Notes under the pieces: model-generated | Databases searched by the model: none | Told to the model about the DNA's origin: nothing | Seen by the model: only the letters and a program-made list of their open reading frames with translations | Part shown: piece by piece, positions 21,826-34,200 of the stretch | Position numbering within the stretch: the first letter of the stretch is position 1 | Layout of the letters: each line of letters opens with the position of its first letter | Made by a program: the position numbers and the translations under genes | DNA from: Thinopyrum elongatum | Lineage: Eukaryota; Streptophyta; Magnoliopsida; Poales; Poaceae | Direction: 5' to 3' | NCBI GenBank assembly: GCA_011799875.1 | Contig: CM022299.1 | Span: 217,123,018 to 217,187,017 of the forward strand | Length of the DNA: 64,000 bases

Positions 21826-22490
21826 AGCAAGCAAAACAAAATCAAATTCTAAGAATAGCACACATCATGTGACGAAGCAAAAACTTAGGCTCAATTGAGG
21901 CTAACCGATAATTGTTGATGAAGAAATGTGGGATGCCTACCGGGGAATCCCCAAGCTTAGATGTTTGACACTTCTTGATATGTTATCTTGGTGTGTCTCC
22001 TTAATTCCCTTTATATCACGGTTTCCCTAAATCTTGAAAACTTCATCCACATAAAACTCAGCAAGAACTCGTGAGATAAGTTAGTATAAATCAATGCAAT
22101 AACCTTATCATTTTCTACTGTAGCAAATCACTAAAATTATTATTTAACATTGCATACTAAATTTCTCTGCATTTTTAGTACTGATATCCAAAAATAGAAT
22201 CATTAAACAAGCAATCATATGCAAACAATGCCAACATAACAGCAATCTGTCTAAACAAGACAGTCTGTAAAGGATGAAGCAAGATCCATTCTTATTTAAC
22301 TCAAAAAATTATGAAAATTTACCAAAATGTAGAACATTTATCATAGCTTATTGTGCAAAAAATTTCAAGATTTTATCACATTCTGACTTTTCTCGGGTAT
22401 TTTTGTAACAGCGATAAACTTTCGGTTTTGAAACAGCAACTCATATACTTGCAAACTAAGGATGGTGAAGGATATCCTTGCCACTTTTAT
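21826..22490 (-). repeat. Diverged repeat, partner at 59628-60285
   Basis: The succession of landmarks is shared with 59628-60285 in the same orientation: CATCATGTGACGA, ACCGATAAT, GGATGCCT-CCGGGG-ATCCCCAAGCTTAG, then GTAAAGGAT/GTAAAGATC. Since D's duplicated target site joins 22563 to 59628, the two segments would be neighbours in the host before D inserted, that is, an old tandem repeat. Confidence 0.6.
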
Positions 22491-22558
22491 TGAAGTAAGA
22501 GATGCAAAAAATAATTCTAAATAACAGAAAGCAAATAGTAATAAAAGAAAATGACTCT

Positions 22559-22563
22559 CCAAG
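22559..22563. repeat. Left target-site duplication of D (CCAAG)
   Basis: CCAAG directly before the 5' LTR; the identical CCAAG follows the 3' LTR at 59623-59627. This marks D as one insertion event spanning the nest. Confidence 0.7.
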
Positions 22564-23013
22564 TGAAGGGTTTATGGACTAAGGGGTCCTCGGGGCGCCG
22601 ACCCATTGAATATGGGCCGGACCGGTGAAGCCGCATAGCGACAAGAGATCTATGAAGCCGTGGTGTGCCCTCCAAGTCAAGGATAGGCAGGATCTCTTTA
22701 CTCCTTATTTTAATCTATCTCCGGTAACCCTAACCCTACCAGTGTCTATATAAACCAAGGGTTGTAGTCTTTAGGGCTAGAGCTATATTCATCAACTCAT
22801 CACCTTAGGGTTTAGCTCATGCTGATCTCAAGGTAGATATACTCTGTAACCATACTATACATCTAATACAATCAAGCAGGACGTAGGGTATTACCTCTTC
22901 GAGAGGGCTCGAACCTGGGTAAACTCCGTGTTCATCGTCCCTTGTTCCCCATCGATCCTAGATCCACAGCTCGGGACCCCCTACCCCGAGGTCTGCCAGT
23001 TTTGACAACCACA
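22564..23013 (+). repeat. 5' LTR of element D
   Basis: 450 bp, clearly similar along its length to 59173-59622. TATA box TATATAAA at 22747-22754, hairpin at 22894-22906, ending TTTGACAACCACA just before the PBS. Start placed at TGAAGGG so that CCAAG flanks both ends. Confidence 0.8.
22894..22906 (+). promoter_or_regulatory. Conserved LTR leader hairpin (D form)
   Basis: CCTCT-TCG-AGAGG about 140 nt after the TATA box, in the context GTAGGGTATTA-hairpin-GCTCGAACCTGGGTAAA. The 3' LTR copy is at 59503-59515 (loop TTG). Different stem bases from A and F, pairing kept. Confidence 0.55.
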
Positions 23014-23014
23014 T

Positions 23015-23032
23015 TGGTGCTTTCATTGAGAG
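23015..23032 (+). other. Primer-binding site of D
   Basis: TGGTGCTTTCATTGAGAG, one base after the LTR end. Different from the A/B/F PBS. The tRNA was not identified. Confidence 0.6.
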
Positions 23033-23059
23033 TTCTGCTGTGGGGTCGCCAAAAGGATC

Positions 23060-25676
23060 GATGGCTCGCCTGATCATAGGAGTAGGTGTCGAATCCGGGG
23101 ACTTCTTTGTCCCCAGTCAACTCTTCATGTTCGGCAGCATCGTGCTGCACACCGACCCGACTGGCCGTTTGGGTCAGATCGATAACTTCGCTCCTGAAAA
23201 CTGAATTCGATTCGGTAATCTGGAATACGTTGCGGACACGCGGGGCGATCTGGTCTTCGCCGGATTGGCCGCCCCCTTCCGCACCCTCATAGGCCACGCC
23301 ATGCCCGCTCTAGAGTCCCCTCCGATCCGATCTACAGATCAGCCCCCGCCCTCTGAACAGCTTCGAGCCAGGAGGGCTCCGCTTCAAGCGGGGGCCAGAC
23401 TCCACCTTCGGCTGGATCCATCATGTCTGCGGAGGGCCTATCCTCGGCCTTCGAGGCAGAATCAGGAGGCGGAAGCCAAAAGTCAATCTTGGACGAACCT
23501 TTCCTTCACAATGCTCCTCTGGCCTTGAGCCCTTACAACAAAGCGGCAGACAATGGCCAGGGGTCAACCCCGGCCCGAAGCAGCTCGATTTTGAACCCCG
23601 GCGTGGAAACCACACACAAAAACCAAGGCCTGTCCTTGATCTGTAGTGACGATCCGGACCCCCTCAAGGATTTGGCACCGCACCTCGAGCTTAGGTCGGC
23701 CTGTGGAAACCAAGGACCGGCCAGGGCACTGACTGCCCCCACCCCATTACAACCGAATTTGGCCTAGAGCCCTCGAATCCAGCAACCCTCGCTATGTTAA
23801 ATGAGGCGCTAGACCGAATCCAGAAAATGACCATCCAGGAGGACCTGCCCTTCGCCCACAATCATCAACCCTTTGAGGCGTACCACAGGGAATTTTACAT
23901 CCCACCCACCACCCACTTGGTAGTCACTGTCGATGATTTAACCGATATGCTAGATTATAATTCAGATAACGCCGAATACATGGATGAGGATGGCGGAGCC
24001 ACGGCTAACACCGATGTCGCGCCCCCCCCCCCCCCCCCCCCCCCCCCACCGTCACCGGCCGCTGGTCGACCACGTCCACCTACGATATTTACATGGTGGA
24101 CACCCCCAAGGACGTCGATGGCACTCCCAGTCAGGACCGAGACAAGCCCGAAGATTAGCTGCCCAAACACCAAAGATAACGTCATCGATCAAAGCCATGT
24201 CGAAGCCATGCGAGCAACATGGATTCTGCGGAGAACGACACCGCGAATAATACGGATGAACTCGCCAGAGCCGCAGCCAACGACCATCATCAGTGTGACC
24301 CAGTGGGGCAGGAGGACCCGCTCAACCAAGAAAACCCAGATGACTCCGAAGACAGTAACTACCTCCCACTCTCCGAAGAAGAGGCCAGTCTCGGGGATGA
24401 CGATTTCATCGTCCCCGAAGATCCGCTAAAGCAGAATGGTTCAAACGGAGGCTTTTAGCCACCGCCCGCAGCCTGAAGAAATAAAAGCGCAGAGTCAAGG
24501 CCGAACAGGACACCCTCAACGATCGATGGACCAAAGTCCTAGCCACCGAAGAAGGGTACGGCCGTGAACAGCCAATCAAAAGTTATCCCAAGCGAAGGTT
24601 GCTGCCGCAATTCGATGATGAGGCTGTAGAGCCAACACGTCCGACATACACACGCGCCGAATAGCCGGACCGACCCCCTAGAGGGCGGGATAGAGAAGCT
24701 GATGAGGCCGAACACCCCGCCACCTCACCTCACCGTTACGGCAAGGATCAAGTGCGGCCCGCCTATGAGTACGACCTCGGTCACGACGTCCATCTACGGA
24801 CCCAGGGAATACCCGCCCACTCATCGGGAAGGATATTACGATTGGCCGAACCAAAATGATAGAGTCCGGGAGCAGCAGCGGACTCGGATGGCCGAAGACC
24901 ACCGACGCGATGTAGCCCGAGTTTGGGGCTCCACACACCCCCTGTGCTTCACAGAGAGGGTAATGCAACACCAATACCCAGAAGGCTTCAAGCCTGTGAA
25001 CATAGAACCATACGACGGAACCACAGACCCAGCTGTATGGATAGAGGATTTCCTCCTCCATATTCACATGGCGCGAGGAGATGACCTCCATGCCATCAAA
25101 TATCTATCACTAAAGCTTAAAGGTCCGGCCTGACACTGGTTGAATAGCCTTCTCGAAGACTCTATAGGCTGTTGGGAAGAGCTTGAGGACGCTTTTCGAG
25201 CAAACTTTCAGGGCACCTATGTCCGGCCTCCGGACACTGACGACCTAAATCGCATCACACAATAGCCCGAAGAATCTGCCCGACAATTTTGGAACCAATT
25301 CCTGACAAAGAAAAACCAGATTGTAGACTGTCCAGATGCCGAAGCCTTGGCCGCTTTCAAGCATAGTGTCAAGGACGAATGGCTCGTAAGACAGCTCGGC
25401 TAGGACAAACCAAGAACTATGGCAGCCCTTACTTCTCTCATGACCCGCTTTTGCATGGGCGAAGACAGTTGGCTCGCTCGAAAAAACGCTAACCCCGACA
25501 CACCCGGTACCTCCGAGGTTCGGGACAGGAATGGAAAGCCCCGACGCAGCAAGAGTAAACATCGCCACAACGATGGCGAGGGCGAGGATACGACAGTAAA
25601 TGCCGGATTTCAAAATCAGAAGTCCAGACCCCGAAAGAAAGCCCTAAAGGCAACGACAACGGCCCATCCAGACTAG
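23060..25676 (+). pseudogene. gag of element D, first copy
   Basis: Begins at ATG 23060 (MARLIIGVGVES), followed by the gag-leader phrase LHTDPTGRLGQIDNFAPEN and a stop. The acidic/Pro-rich middle is thrown out of frame at a run of 26 C (24022-24047). The capsid-like core follows: FTERVMQHQYPEGFKPVNIE, WIEDFLLHIHMARGDDLH, FWNQFLTKKNQIVDCPDAEA. Three stops break it, TGA 25131-25133, TAG 25264-25266 and TAG 25401-25403; in D' the same codons are CGA, CAG and CAG. A basic tail (RRSKSKHRHND) may bind RNA; no CCHC knuckle was seen. Confidence 0.8.
24022..24047 (+). repeat. Run of 26 C
   Basis: Mononucleotide C tract inside gag that encodes a Pro run and shifts the frame. C13 tracts occur at 26785-26797 and 41388-41400, the same site in the two D bodies. 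Length may partly be a sequencing artefact. Confidence 0.8.
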
Positions 25677-25753
25677 ACGCAATCCTGGACAGGACTTGCC
25701 AGATCCACGGCACTCCATAGAAGCCCGCCAACCACTCCAACCTTAACTATTGG

Positions 25754-26731
25754 TTGATAAAGCAGGCCGGCAAGCTTACAGCCGAAGACTCGGGCAAAAT
25801 GCCACGAAGCGAGGACGATGACGAGCCCCGCAGGCCGAATAGTGGAGGCCACAAACCCTTCGCTTCCGAGGTCAAGACGGTGAATATGATCTACGCAACC
25901 GACATACCAAAGAAGGAAAGGAGGCGAGCGCTACGAGACATATATTCCGTCGAGTCCGTAGCGCCGAAGTTCAATCCATGGTCAGCCTACCCGATCACTT
26001 TCGATCGCAGGGATCACCCGACCAACATACGCCATGGAGGATATGCAGCCTTAGTACTCGACCCCATCATTGATGGATTCCACCTCACTAGAGTCCTAAT
26101 GGACGGGGGCAGTAGCCTCAATCTGATATATGAGGACACAGTGAGGAAGATGGGGATCGATCCGTCAAGGATCAAACCCAGTAACACCACCTTCAAGGGG
26201 GTCAATCCGGGAGTGGAGGCCCGCTGCACAGGCACCGTGACGCTTGAAGTAGTGTTCGGCTCCCCAGACAACTTCCGAAGCAAGGACTTGATCTTCGACA
26301 TTGCACCTTTCCGCAGCGGCTATCACGCCCTCCTCGGCCAAACGGTGTTCGCCAAATTCAATGTCGTTCCGCATTACGCGTACCTCAAGTTAAAGATGCC
26401 TGGTCCTTCAGGCATCGTAACTATCAACGGCAACAAAGAATGCTCACTTCGAACCGAAGAGCACACTACGGCCCTAGCGGCCGAAGATCAAACTGGCCCA
26501 TACAGGTCCAGATGCCGACCCGCCGTAAAGGCCGGCGACAACAGTAAATGGTTTCGAACCCGTTCCCCGTCATGGGAACCCACATGCGTTCTCCGCAAAT
26601 ACGGATGCGCGCCCCATGGCACGCCCACATTCTTCACGTTCCACGTGCCTCGTCAGCACAATTTCGCACTCAAAATACCATGGGCAGCCATGAGGCACAT
26701 ATCAATAAATCTGAAGCATATGTTCGGCTAA
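25754..26731 (+). pseudogene. Aspartic protease of D, first copy
   Basis: Open frame with the active-site loop VLMDGGSSLNLIYED (about 26093-26135), then KPSNTTFKGVNPG, FDIAPFRSGYHALLGQTVFAKF and YLKLKMPGPSG, the pattern seen in Tat-type protease. The N-terminal part (PITFDRRDHPTN) resembles the linker before protease in A and B. After the domain the frame runs on into unrelated sequence and ends. No RT motif follows, so gag-pro is all this family encodes here. Confidence 0.8.
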
Positions 26732-27869
26732 CCCGAACTTCGGAATTACCTTGTCTTCGGACGATCCGGGGGCCAATCCCGAAACCCCCCCCCCCCCAAG
26801 CACAAATCTTCATCGGCAGGATCCTCGCCCCTCAAGGTCTCATTGATGGTCCAAACCCTCACCTCTCAGAAGCAAAGGCGCAGACGTGCAGCTGGGCAAG
26901 GTGGAGGCTTAGACTCACGCATCAAGGTCCTGCGTGAACCTTTACTCTGTAAAACTTTTTCCTTTTTACAAATAATGCCTTCATAGTTTTAATTGTACGA
27001 TTAGACGTCTTGAGCCTACGAGAAATAATAAAAACGTCCTTTATGGTGTTCAGATATCCGCATCTTGCGATTGTCTATTTCCTTTCTGATTCTCCCCTCG
27101 CTCTTTAAACAGTCCAACATGAAAACATGATCGGTTAACTAACCTAGAGCTCGATTTCCCTATCAGCTCGGCACCCCAAGTCCGACACTACTTCCGCTGA
27201 GTGTTCGGCATCTCGGATATTGCACTATATGCATCAAGTTCCGAACTATGTCTTGGGTCAATAGTTGGGTTGCCCGGCTCCTGTGCTTGCCCCTTATGTT
27301 CCGCATGTTCGGCTAAGAGGGCAAAGGGAGAACCCCTACGATTGTACTTCTGGCTCGCCCGGTCAAGTACCTCAGGAGGAGAAAGCCGAAAACTGACCGT
27401 CATAGTAAGCGCGAACTGATCAGCGATCCGATGACGAGGTTTGACTCGAAATCATTGGCGATTTTGCCATGTCACACGAAGGGTTCATCCTAACACAAAC
27501 CACGTGATCGGAAAGGGCATGCATTTTGCCCCGAGTACATTACAAAACACAGGGGGCTAGTCCTTAGCCCCCACCATCAAGCTCCTAAGGCTAAGTGAAA
27601 GCAGTAAAACCGAATAGTCTGATTGCCTAGTTTTGCTCACGCGCTACCGCCTCCGGGTACCAAGACGTTGGCTAAGGGTAACAGCGCGGAGACAAAACAC
27701 CCCTCGAGACATTCACCTGGGGGCTGAAGCCGATGACTGGTAGCTTTCATAATAAACATACGGCCGAATATGATTCAAAATTAAAATCAAGACGATATAA
27801 AATAAGTCAGGCGGATGCATCAAAAGCATAAGGTCCAATTGGTAAAAACTTAATACAGTCATGCAAGAA
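26732..27869 (+). other. Non-coding stretch after D protease
   Basis: No gene. Collinear with 41330-42655 in D'. Holds a C13 tract, an AT-rich part near 26940-27060, and a GC-neutral segment that is locally duplicated in D'. Confidence 0.6.
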
Positions 27870-30697
27870 TTACATCTTTTGAACACTGGCCTCTATCGCC
27901 CGCACGCCATTCATCACCTGTGCAAAGTATTGCTCAGGGCGGTGATGCTCTTTTCCCTTGGGTGGAGGACCAGTGGCCATATCCATTGGATTAATCTTTG
28001 GCCAATGCACCATGGTCTTCGCAAACGCAAGCCTCGCCCCCTCAAGGCACACTGATCGCTTCATGGCGTCAATCCGGAGCAGCGCCTCCTGCAGCTTCTG
28101 CACAAGGCCGAAGTAGGTGTCCGGAATGGGCTCGGTGGGCCACAGACTGACACAGAGGTCCTTCATGGCCAGCTTGGACATCCGATGCATCTCCATCAGC
28201 TGCTTCATTTGATTGCTGAGGAGGGAGGACGCTCGGAATCCAGAAACTGTGACCAGAAGAGCCGCTGCATGGATTCCTCCTCGTGAGTAGCATAGTGCTT
28301 CGTTACGGCCGCCGCACTCCTTAGGAGTTCGGCGAAGACGCCTGCGGAGCGCCAGACTCACGTCAGCAAGATGAACCTGTTGCCTCCGAACACACTTTGC
28401 AGTAAGTATTTATTACCATTTGTAATTTGCCCCACTGGGCAGAGCTCCTCCCGGACACCTCGCACTTTGGTCCTCGCCTCCTGGAGTTCTTTCTCCATCT
28501 TGGATAGCATGGAGGACTACTCCCCCTTCTCCTTCTCAAGGGCCTCCAACTTCTTGGCAGCATCCTTGAGCTCCACCTGCACTTCGACCACTCGAGCCTC
28601 GTGCTTTTGCCTGGAAAGCTGGGCTCCCTCTAGCTCAGCCACAACCTTTTTGGCGGCCAATTTCAAGGCGGCCGCCTCAGCCTCGGCCTCCTTCAAGCCC
28701 TCAACCTCAGCGGCGGTTGCTGAAATAGCAGCACATGGAATGATCAGCTGACAGTCCAGTGTATATGTACCCGACAACAAATGATCACGTACACTAACGA
28801 AAAGCTTACCTTGCGCCTCGTCAAGCCGTTTGTTGACAAGGTCAAGCTCCCCGTTGGAGCGCTCGAGCTTCCGATCCATCTCCTTTAGCACCGCGGCATT
28901 TGCAGTCGCAGCCAAGGAAGATGCCTGCGTCAGCAAAAATAAACGTTGACATTATTAATCGGCCTACAGAGTTTGATCCTCTACAAGCTTCTCCGAAGAC
29001 TTTGCAGAGTCTCGGGGGCTGCTATGAATACAGCCTACTCACAACCGCTTTACAACATAAAGAGCATTACTTGACTTACCTCAAAGCCTGTTAGCAGGCC
29101 TTGAACATTGTCGTTCAGTCCGGAATGAATGGACTGAACACCCTGTATAACCGCACCCATAAGGGTACGGTGCTCGTCGACAATGGCAAAGTTGCTCACC
29201 AACTCCTCCAGCGCGTCCGGCCAGCCCACCGCCGCCCGAGTTGAGGTATCCGACGTGGGTGCCGGACCCCCGGCACCTTCCCCATCGAAAGGAGGAATTG
29301 GCTCCCTCGAGGGCTCGGGAGCCGAATGCGGTAGGGGTTCGGATGATCCGGATCCCCTCCCCGTGCTAGCCAGGAGGGATGCATCCCCCTGGTTTTCAAC
29401 GACCGAGGCATGGCCTCGGCCATGGTGGCATCGACCTCCTCCCCTACGTTCAGAGGAGGAGGGGTCTTTCACAATAGCACCTCCCCAACTTCTTCGGAGA
29501 TTAGAGGAGGTGCGAAACATGAGCCACTGTCCGCCAGTTCGGTGGGCAGGGACGTCCCCTCCGAGGTTTGCTCAGCAGGGTGGTCATGCAGAGGGCTGCA
29601 CCATCAAGAAATAATCAATCTATGTTCTACCAGGGACTACTGAAGAATAAGGCAATTGAAAATGCCATGGTATGTACCTGGCCGCAGGGGGCTTAACCCT
29701 GGGATTCCTCTCTGGAACCTTTTCGGACGCTTCAGACCCCTCGTCGGAGTCTGAGCTGTCAGACAGGACCAGCTTAGGCCGGCACCATCTCTTCAGGCCC
29801 GGAGAAGGTTGAACCTCCTCGATGTGCTGGACACCGCCCTTTTCTTAGAGTGCGAGGAGGCGCTTTCCTCCTCGTCCTCATCCTCGTCCCCCTCCTGTAT
29901 GGATGGGGCCACAGTGTCTCCGGACCGGCTGTCCGGACGGGCTCTGCGACGGAGGCCCTCCCTGGCTTCCGGCACCTTCGTCTTCTTGCCTTTCTTGTCG
30001 GGCACCTTGTACGGCACCACGACCAACAGCTTCTCTAGCTGTTCGAATCGGGGCCCTTCTGGCAGCGGCGCTGGGCCGCTAATCTTCTTGGCCTTGGCGA
30101 GCTAGCCCGGCAAAATCCACATAAAGAGGTTCGGATCAAATCATATGGTGCGAGTATTCGAACTCATGATAAGACAAATGCTGCTGACCTTCTTCGGAGG
30201 GGTCACAATGTCGAGGCCAATGTCCTCCTCCTCGACCGGCCAGTCCTTTCTGCGGCTTGAACAGCAGACCCCACACTTTCTTGTGGGTCGTGCCGAAAAG
30301 ATGTTGCACAGTGGCCGAATCTTCGGGGTCATACTCCCACATTGGCTTGGCCCTCTCCTGACAGGGGAGAAGTCGACGCTTGAACATGATCTGGATCACG
30401 TTAACCAACTTCATGCCAGTCTCCATTACGCTGACGACACGTTTCTGCAGCGCCTTCAAGTTGTCAGTGGACCCCCAGTCGGGGTCTTGGTGGTCCACGA
30501 GGCCAGCCTGGTAGGGGGTCCGGATCTGAATGCGGGAGCCGCTGCCCAGCCAGCTCCTCTTGGCTCGGTGATGTAGAACCATTCCTTTTGCCACACCTTA
30601 ACAGCGTCGATAAACTTGCCCTCTGGCCACAGGACCCGCGTCAGTTTGCTGATCATGGCCCCGCCGCAGTCTGCATGTTCGCTGCCAACCACCTTGG
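27870..30697 (-). pseudogene. Antisense gene of D, first copy (C-terminal part)
   Basis: Minus-strand multi-exon gene resembling the putative gypsy-type transposon family. From right to left: WPEGKFIDAVKVWQKEWFYI, then after a frameshift near 30490 DWGSTDNLKALQKRVVSVME and RRLLPCQERAKPMWEYDPED, another frameshift near 30270, a Lys/Arg-rich segment (29793-30026) with an acidic patch, Ser/Pro-rich segments (29050-29520), and coiled-coil stretches (28363-28936). The C-terminal exon is at 27870-28361. Intervening stretches with stops look like introns. The 5' part is missing because E abuts at 30698. Function of the family is unknown. Confidence 0.65.
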
Positions 30698-31290
30698 GCT
30701 CTGATACCAAGGCTGCCGGGGCCGGGACACAAAATATCCAAGAAATTAACCCCTCGTGTCATCACCAGCCCAGGATTTATCGTTACTGGTGGACACGTCC
30801 TTGTTACAGATTACTAAGCTATTACAAGAATTGGATACAAGACCATGAAGGTCTAATGTTACAACAGTGATTCTGGTGGTGGATGACGGAATTGTCTCTC
30901 GGTTCTTCAACGTCAATGGGGCTCCATTCCCCACAGGAACGGCTGACCTGGATAATTCCTATCCCGCATGGCTGCCATCCTAGGCTCCGCACGGACATCG
31001 CAGTGGTACTCCTTGTAGAAATCCTGACCTGGCCAAGTAAATAGCCAAGGACAAGCCTATGAGTACGTTTGAATGTACTCGCAAACATCATGAACAAAAG
31101 ATTTACCGAATGCAACAATTAAATTATATGATCATGATGAACCACACTATATGCGTATGCTCATGATGGACTTAAATGCCTACTGACAGGAATTAAATCA
31201 TGGCATGATAAAATATTAGCATATGCAAAAAAATGGATATATGGGAATGTTAGTGATAAACAAGGAGAGTTTAAGGAAAATAAAATAAAA

Positions 31291-31671
31291 GAAATGCCGG
31301 TCGGATGTCAAGTGACACCACGGTAGGTCTTGAAGAGAAATGCCAATCGGGTGTCTACAAGAGTAGTGGCGGGACCGCCTGTAAACTCGAGAGACGCCAC
31401 GAGAGGTCTTGAAGAGAAATGCCAGTCGGGTGTCAAGTGACACCATGATCGGACTTGAAGAGAAATGCCAATCGGGTGTCCACAAGAGTAGTGGCAGGAT
31501 AAACCGCCTATTAACTCGAGAGACGCCACGAGAGGTCTTGAAAAGAAATGCCTGTCGGGCATCAAGTGACGCCACGGCCGGACTTGAAGAGAAATGCCAA
31601 TCGGGTGTCTACAAGAGTAGTGGCGAGATAAACCGCCTGTTAACTCGAGAGACACCACGAGAGGTCTTGAG
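31291..31671. repeat. Minisatellite, about 127-bp unit, three copies
   Basis: Units begin CTTGAAGAGAAATGCCAATC at 31329, 31454 and 31583 (periods 125 and 129). Each unit has two related halves that start CTTGAAGAGAAATGCC, the longer one carrying CAAGAGTAGTGGC and AACTCGAGAGACGCCACGAG. It lies inside the E LTR. Confidence 0.85.
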
Positions 31672-33189
31672 AATAAAGTTGAGTGCCCGGGGTAGTCTAG
31701 CCAGCCCCTGAGACACTCAGGAAATAATATAAGAGAAACGGGTTAGTCCACAATATGCATAACCACAATAATATTAATATGCATAGCAAAAACATCCATG
31801 GTAGCATCAGGGTGACAATAATTATCCTGCCAAATAATTCAGGCACATTTTAATTATTTTCCTCCAAAAACCGACACTAAGACCGACACTTGACCAACCC
31901 AGACTGTAGTCCTTAACCACGGACATGGCTATTCGAATAGGTTTAAAAACTCTGCAGAGGGTGTACTCTTTACCCACAAGTAAAGGATTTCTTTAGTCAG
32001 TACCGAGACGCTGACTAATTCCCATTACGGTCTTTGGGTTGAAAACACACCTAACCAGCACACACCAGATTAACTTTCCAGATGCCAGGAATCACCCAAA
32101 GCATCGTTCCACTAAAACTCTGAGACGGAGAGACCAACGTCCTGCATGGGATCACTATAAATACGCGCGGATTCCAAGGGGTGCCCCCCTCTGAGTCATA
32201 ACTTGAAACACCCATGCCCCCTGACCCGATGACAGGATTTAGTCCCGGATCCCTGGGAAACCCTCATCGTGGCCCTCTGTACGGTGTGTGCACGGAAAGG
32301 GGTTAGCAACTTACTGGACCGCACCCCACCTATGGTAGGGACAAGTGGTAGCATGAATCAAGTATGGGGGATACCGGTGACAAGACTCGATCTATGGTCA
32401 TCTCAGGAGGCTTATGTACTTTCTGCAATGGTTAGCACAAGATAAATCATTGGTGGTACCCAACAGGGTCACCACCTAGCATGTCCCAACATGCCATCAC
32501 TGATCATTCTCGTCACCACGAGATTTTCAGTCACACGGTCACTTTTCTCGTGACTGGTTTTTTTTTCCTGCAGTTTAGTCCATAACAACATAGGCATACA
32601 TGACAAGTAAAAGTAACCATACTCACTCATACTTCATGCTTTAAAGATGACAGCAAAATAGCCATGGATCATGCATGCAAAAATAGCCATATGCAAATTC
32701 TATTAAAGATTATCACAACCATGATTCAAATATTTTAGCTAGCAACCACAGAACATTCACCATATCAAATGTTCAAGATGCTTGCCTTCAGTATGCAGAG
32801 ATATTGGGTGCACTTCAAAAGTTTTGAAAATTTTGTCTCCCCTCCAATTCCTATTTGCAAAATACTAGAATTACCACATAGAACTAAAACAATGCTAAAA
32901 AGTTGTCTAGGAAATTATGAAATAAATATTAAAATAAACTAGATGATATATAAGAAATTACAAAAAAAGAATCAATTTATTTGGAGTTCATATGAATTAC
33001 TTATGGAATTTCTAAGTTGAAGTAATTGATTAAAAGGACTATTTAATAGGTTCAACAGAGACAAGGCCTAGTAAAAATGTTCACCTAAGCTAAAATAATA
33101 GAGCATGATTTTATGAGTGCAAGGAAATTTGAATCGTCAAATTTGGATTTGAAATGAGTTCTGTGGAATTAATAGAAACTGCTGAATAA

Positions 33190-34200
33190 AAGAAAAGGAA
33201 AAGAAGCACAGCAGCGCCCTGTGCGCTATTTAGCCGCCTGGTGCTACTGGGCCGAGCCCAGCCAATCAGCTGCGTGAGGGGACGGCCGACGTCGAAGGCG
33301 TACAACCTGGAATACGCCTTCCTCGCGCGAAAACGGTTCCGAACAGAATCCGTCTCCACTTAAACGGCTGAGTCGGCAGGGACTGAGTGACTGACGGTGG
33401 GTCCCACCAGGGCCACCTGTCATGTTTGACCAGTCCACCCTGCCCTTCTCCCTCATGACCGAACAGAGGAGGCCGCTACCGGCGGCGATTGCCGGTGAAC
33501 GGCGGCGCCCCTTGGGCAGTGGAGCTCACCGACGTGCTCAGAAGGTCCGGGCGGACTCATTGCTGGGTAGCACGATCGACGGGGAGCTCTGCATCACTGG
33601 TGATGCGATCTCCGGCGGACGGCGGTTATGGAAGAAAGGGGGCTTTCGCCTACTGTTGCTCCCCGATGAAATCGAGAGGTGGAATGGACCAGCGGGAGCT
33701 CCAGGAGGCTGATGGTGAAGGAATTGGGAAGGGGGAGGCCGTGGTTGCGACGGAGTCGACGGAGAAGTTGCGGTGGCCGTGACCACCACAGAGAGAAGAA
33801 GACATTCCCGAGCTCAATGGGGTGGCCTGGGGGCTGATTGGGAGTTTGGCGATGCACTGTGAGGGCGGGAATGGTCTCGAGGTGACCTTATATAGGCTGG
33901 AGGGGGTCGTCACCTAGGTTTCCAGAGGCGGACACGGCGGCAGTAGCCATTGATGGCACGACGCGGGCGGTGGCGGGGTGGTTGCGGTGTGGGGAGCTTC
34001 TGGGAGAGGCCACCGCCCAGAGGAGGTGCTGGCAAGCTCGGGGAGGCGCCAGGTGGTCCGGTCGGCGCCGTCCACAGCAGGGTATGGCGACGGCCCTTCA
34101 TGGCGCCGTCGAGGCCGGTGAGGAGCGATGGTCAGGGTCTTTGGGGTCGCTGGAGGTCAGCGAGCTATGGATATGCTCAGGTAGGTGAGAGTTAAGGCGA
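33190..34200. other. GC-rich block within the E LTR
   Basis: A 1-kb GC-rich island between AT-rich flanks, open in several frames on both strands with low-complexity Arg/Pro/Ala/Gly translations. I see no real protein domain. A comparable island lies at 60740-61640 in the other long LTR. Confidence 0.5.

Larger units (their letters stand above)
20452..22563 (-). mobile_element. Athila/Sabrina-like gypsy, non-coding part
   Basis: AT-rich, no gene. Read on the minus strand it contains strings I recognise from the 3' non-coding part and LTR area of Triticeae Sabrina/Fatima-type elements, such as AAGCTTGGGGATTCCCCGG and CCAAACTCCTTAAACCAAG. Orientation is opposite to the integrase at 1-971, so these are separate elements. 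Family name is from memory. Confidence 0.6.

Noticed and set aside
20452..22563. A host gene in the AT-rich stretch
   Set aside because: Only short frames; the sequence matches known non-coding Athila/Sabrina-like patterns.
30698..30709. Possible tRNA-Met gene fragment
   Set aside because: Only a 12-base complement of a primer-binding site; no tRNA arms around it.
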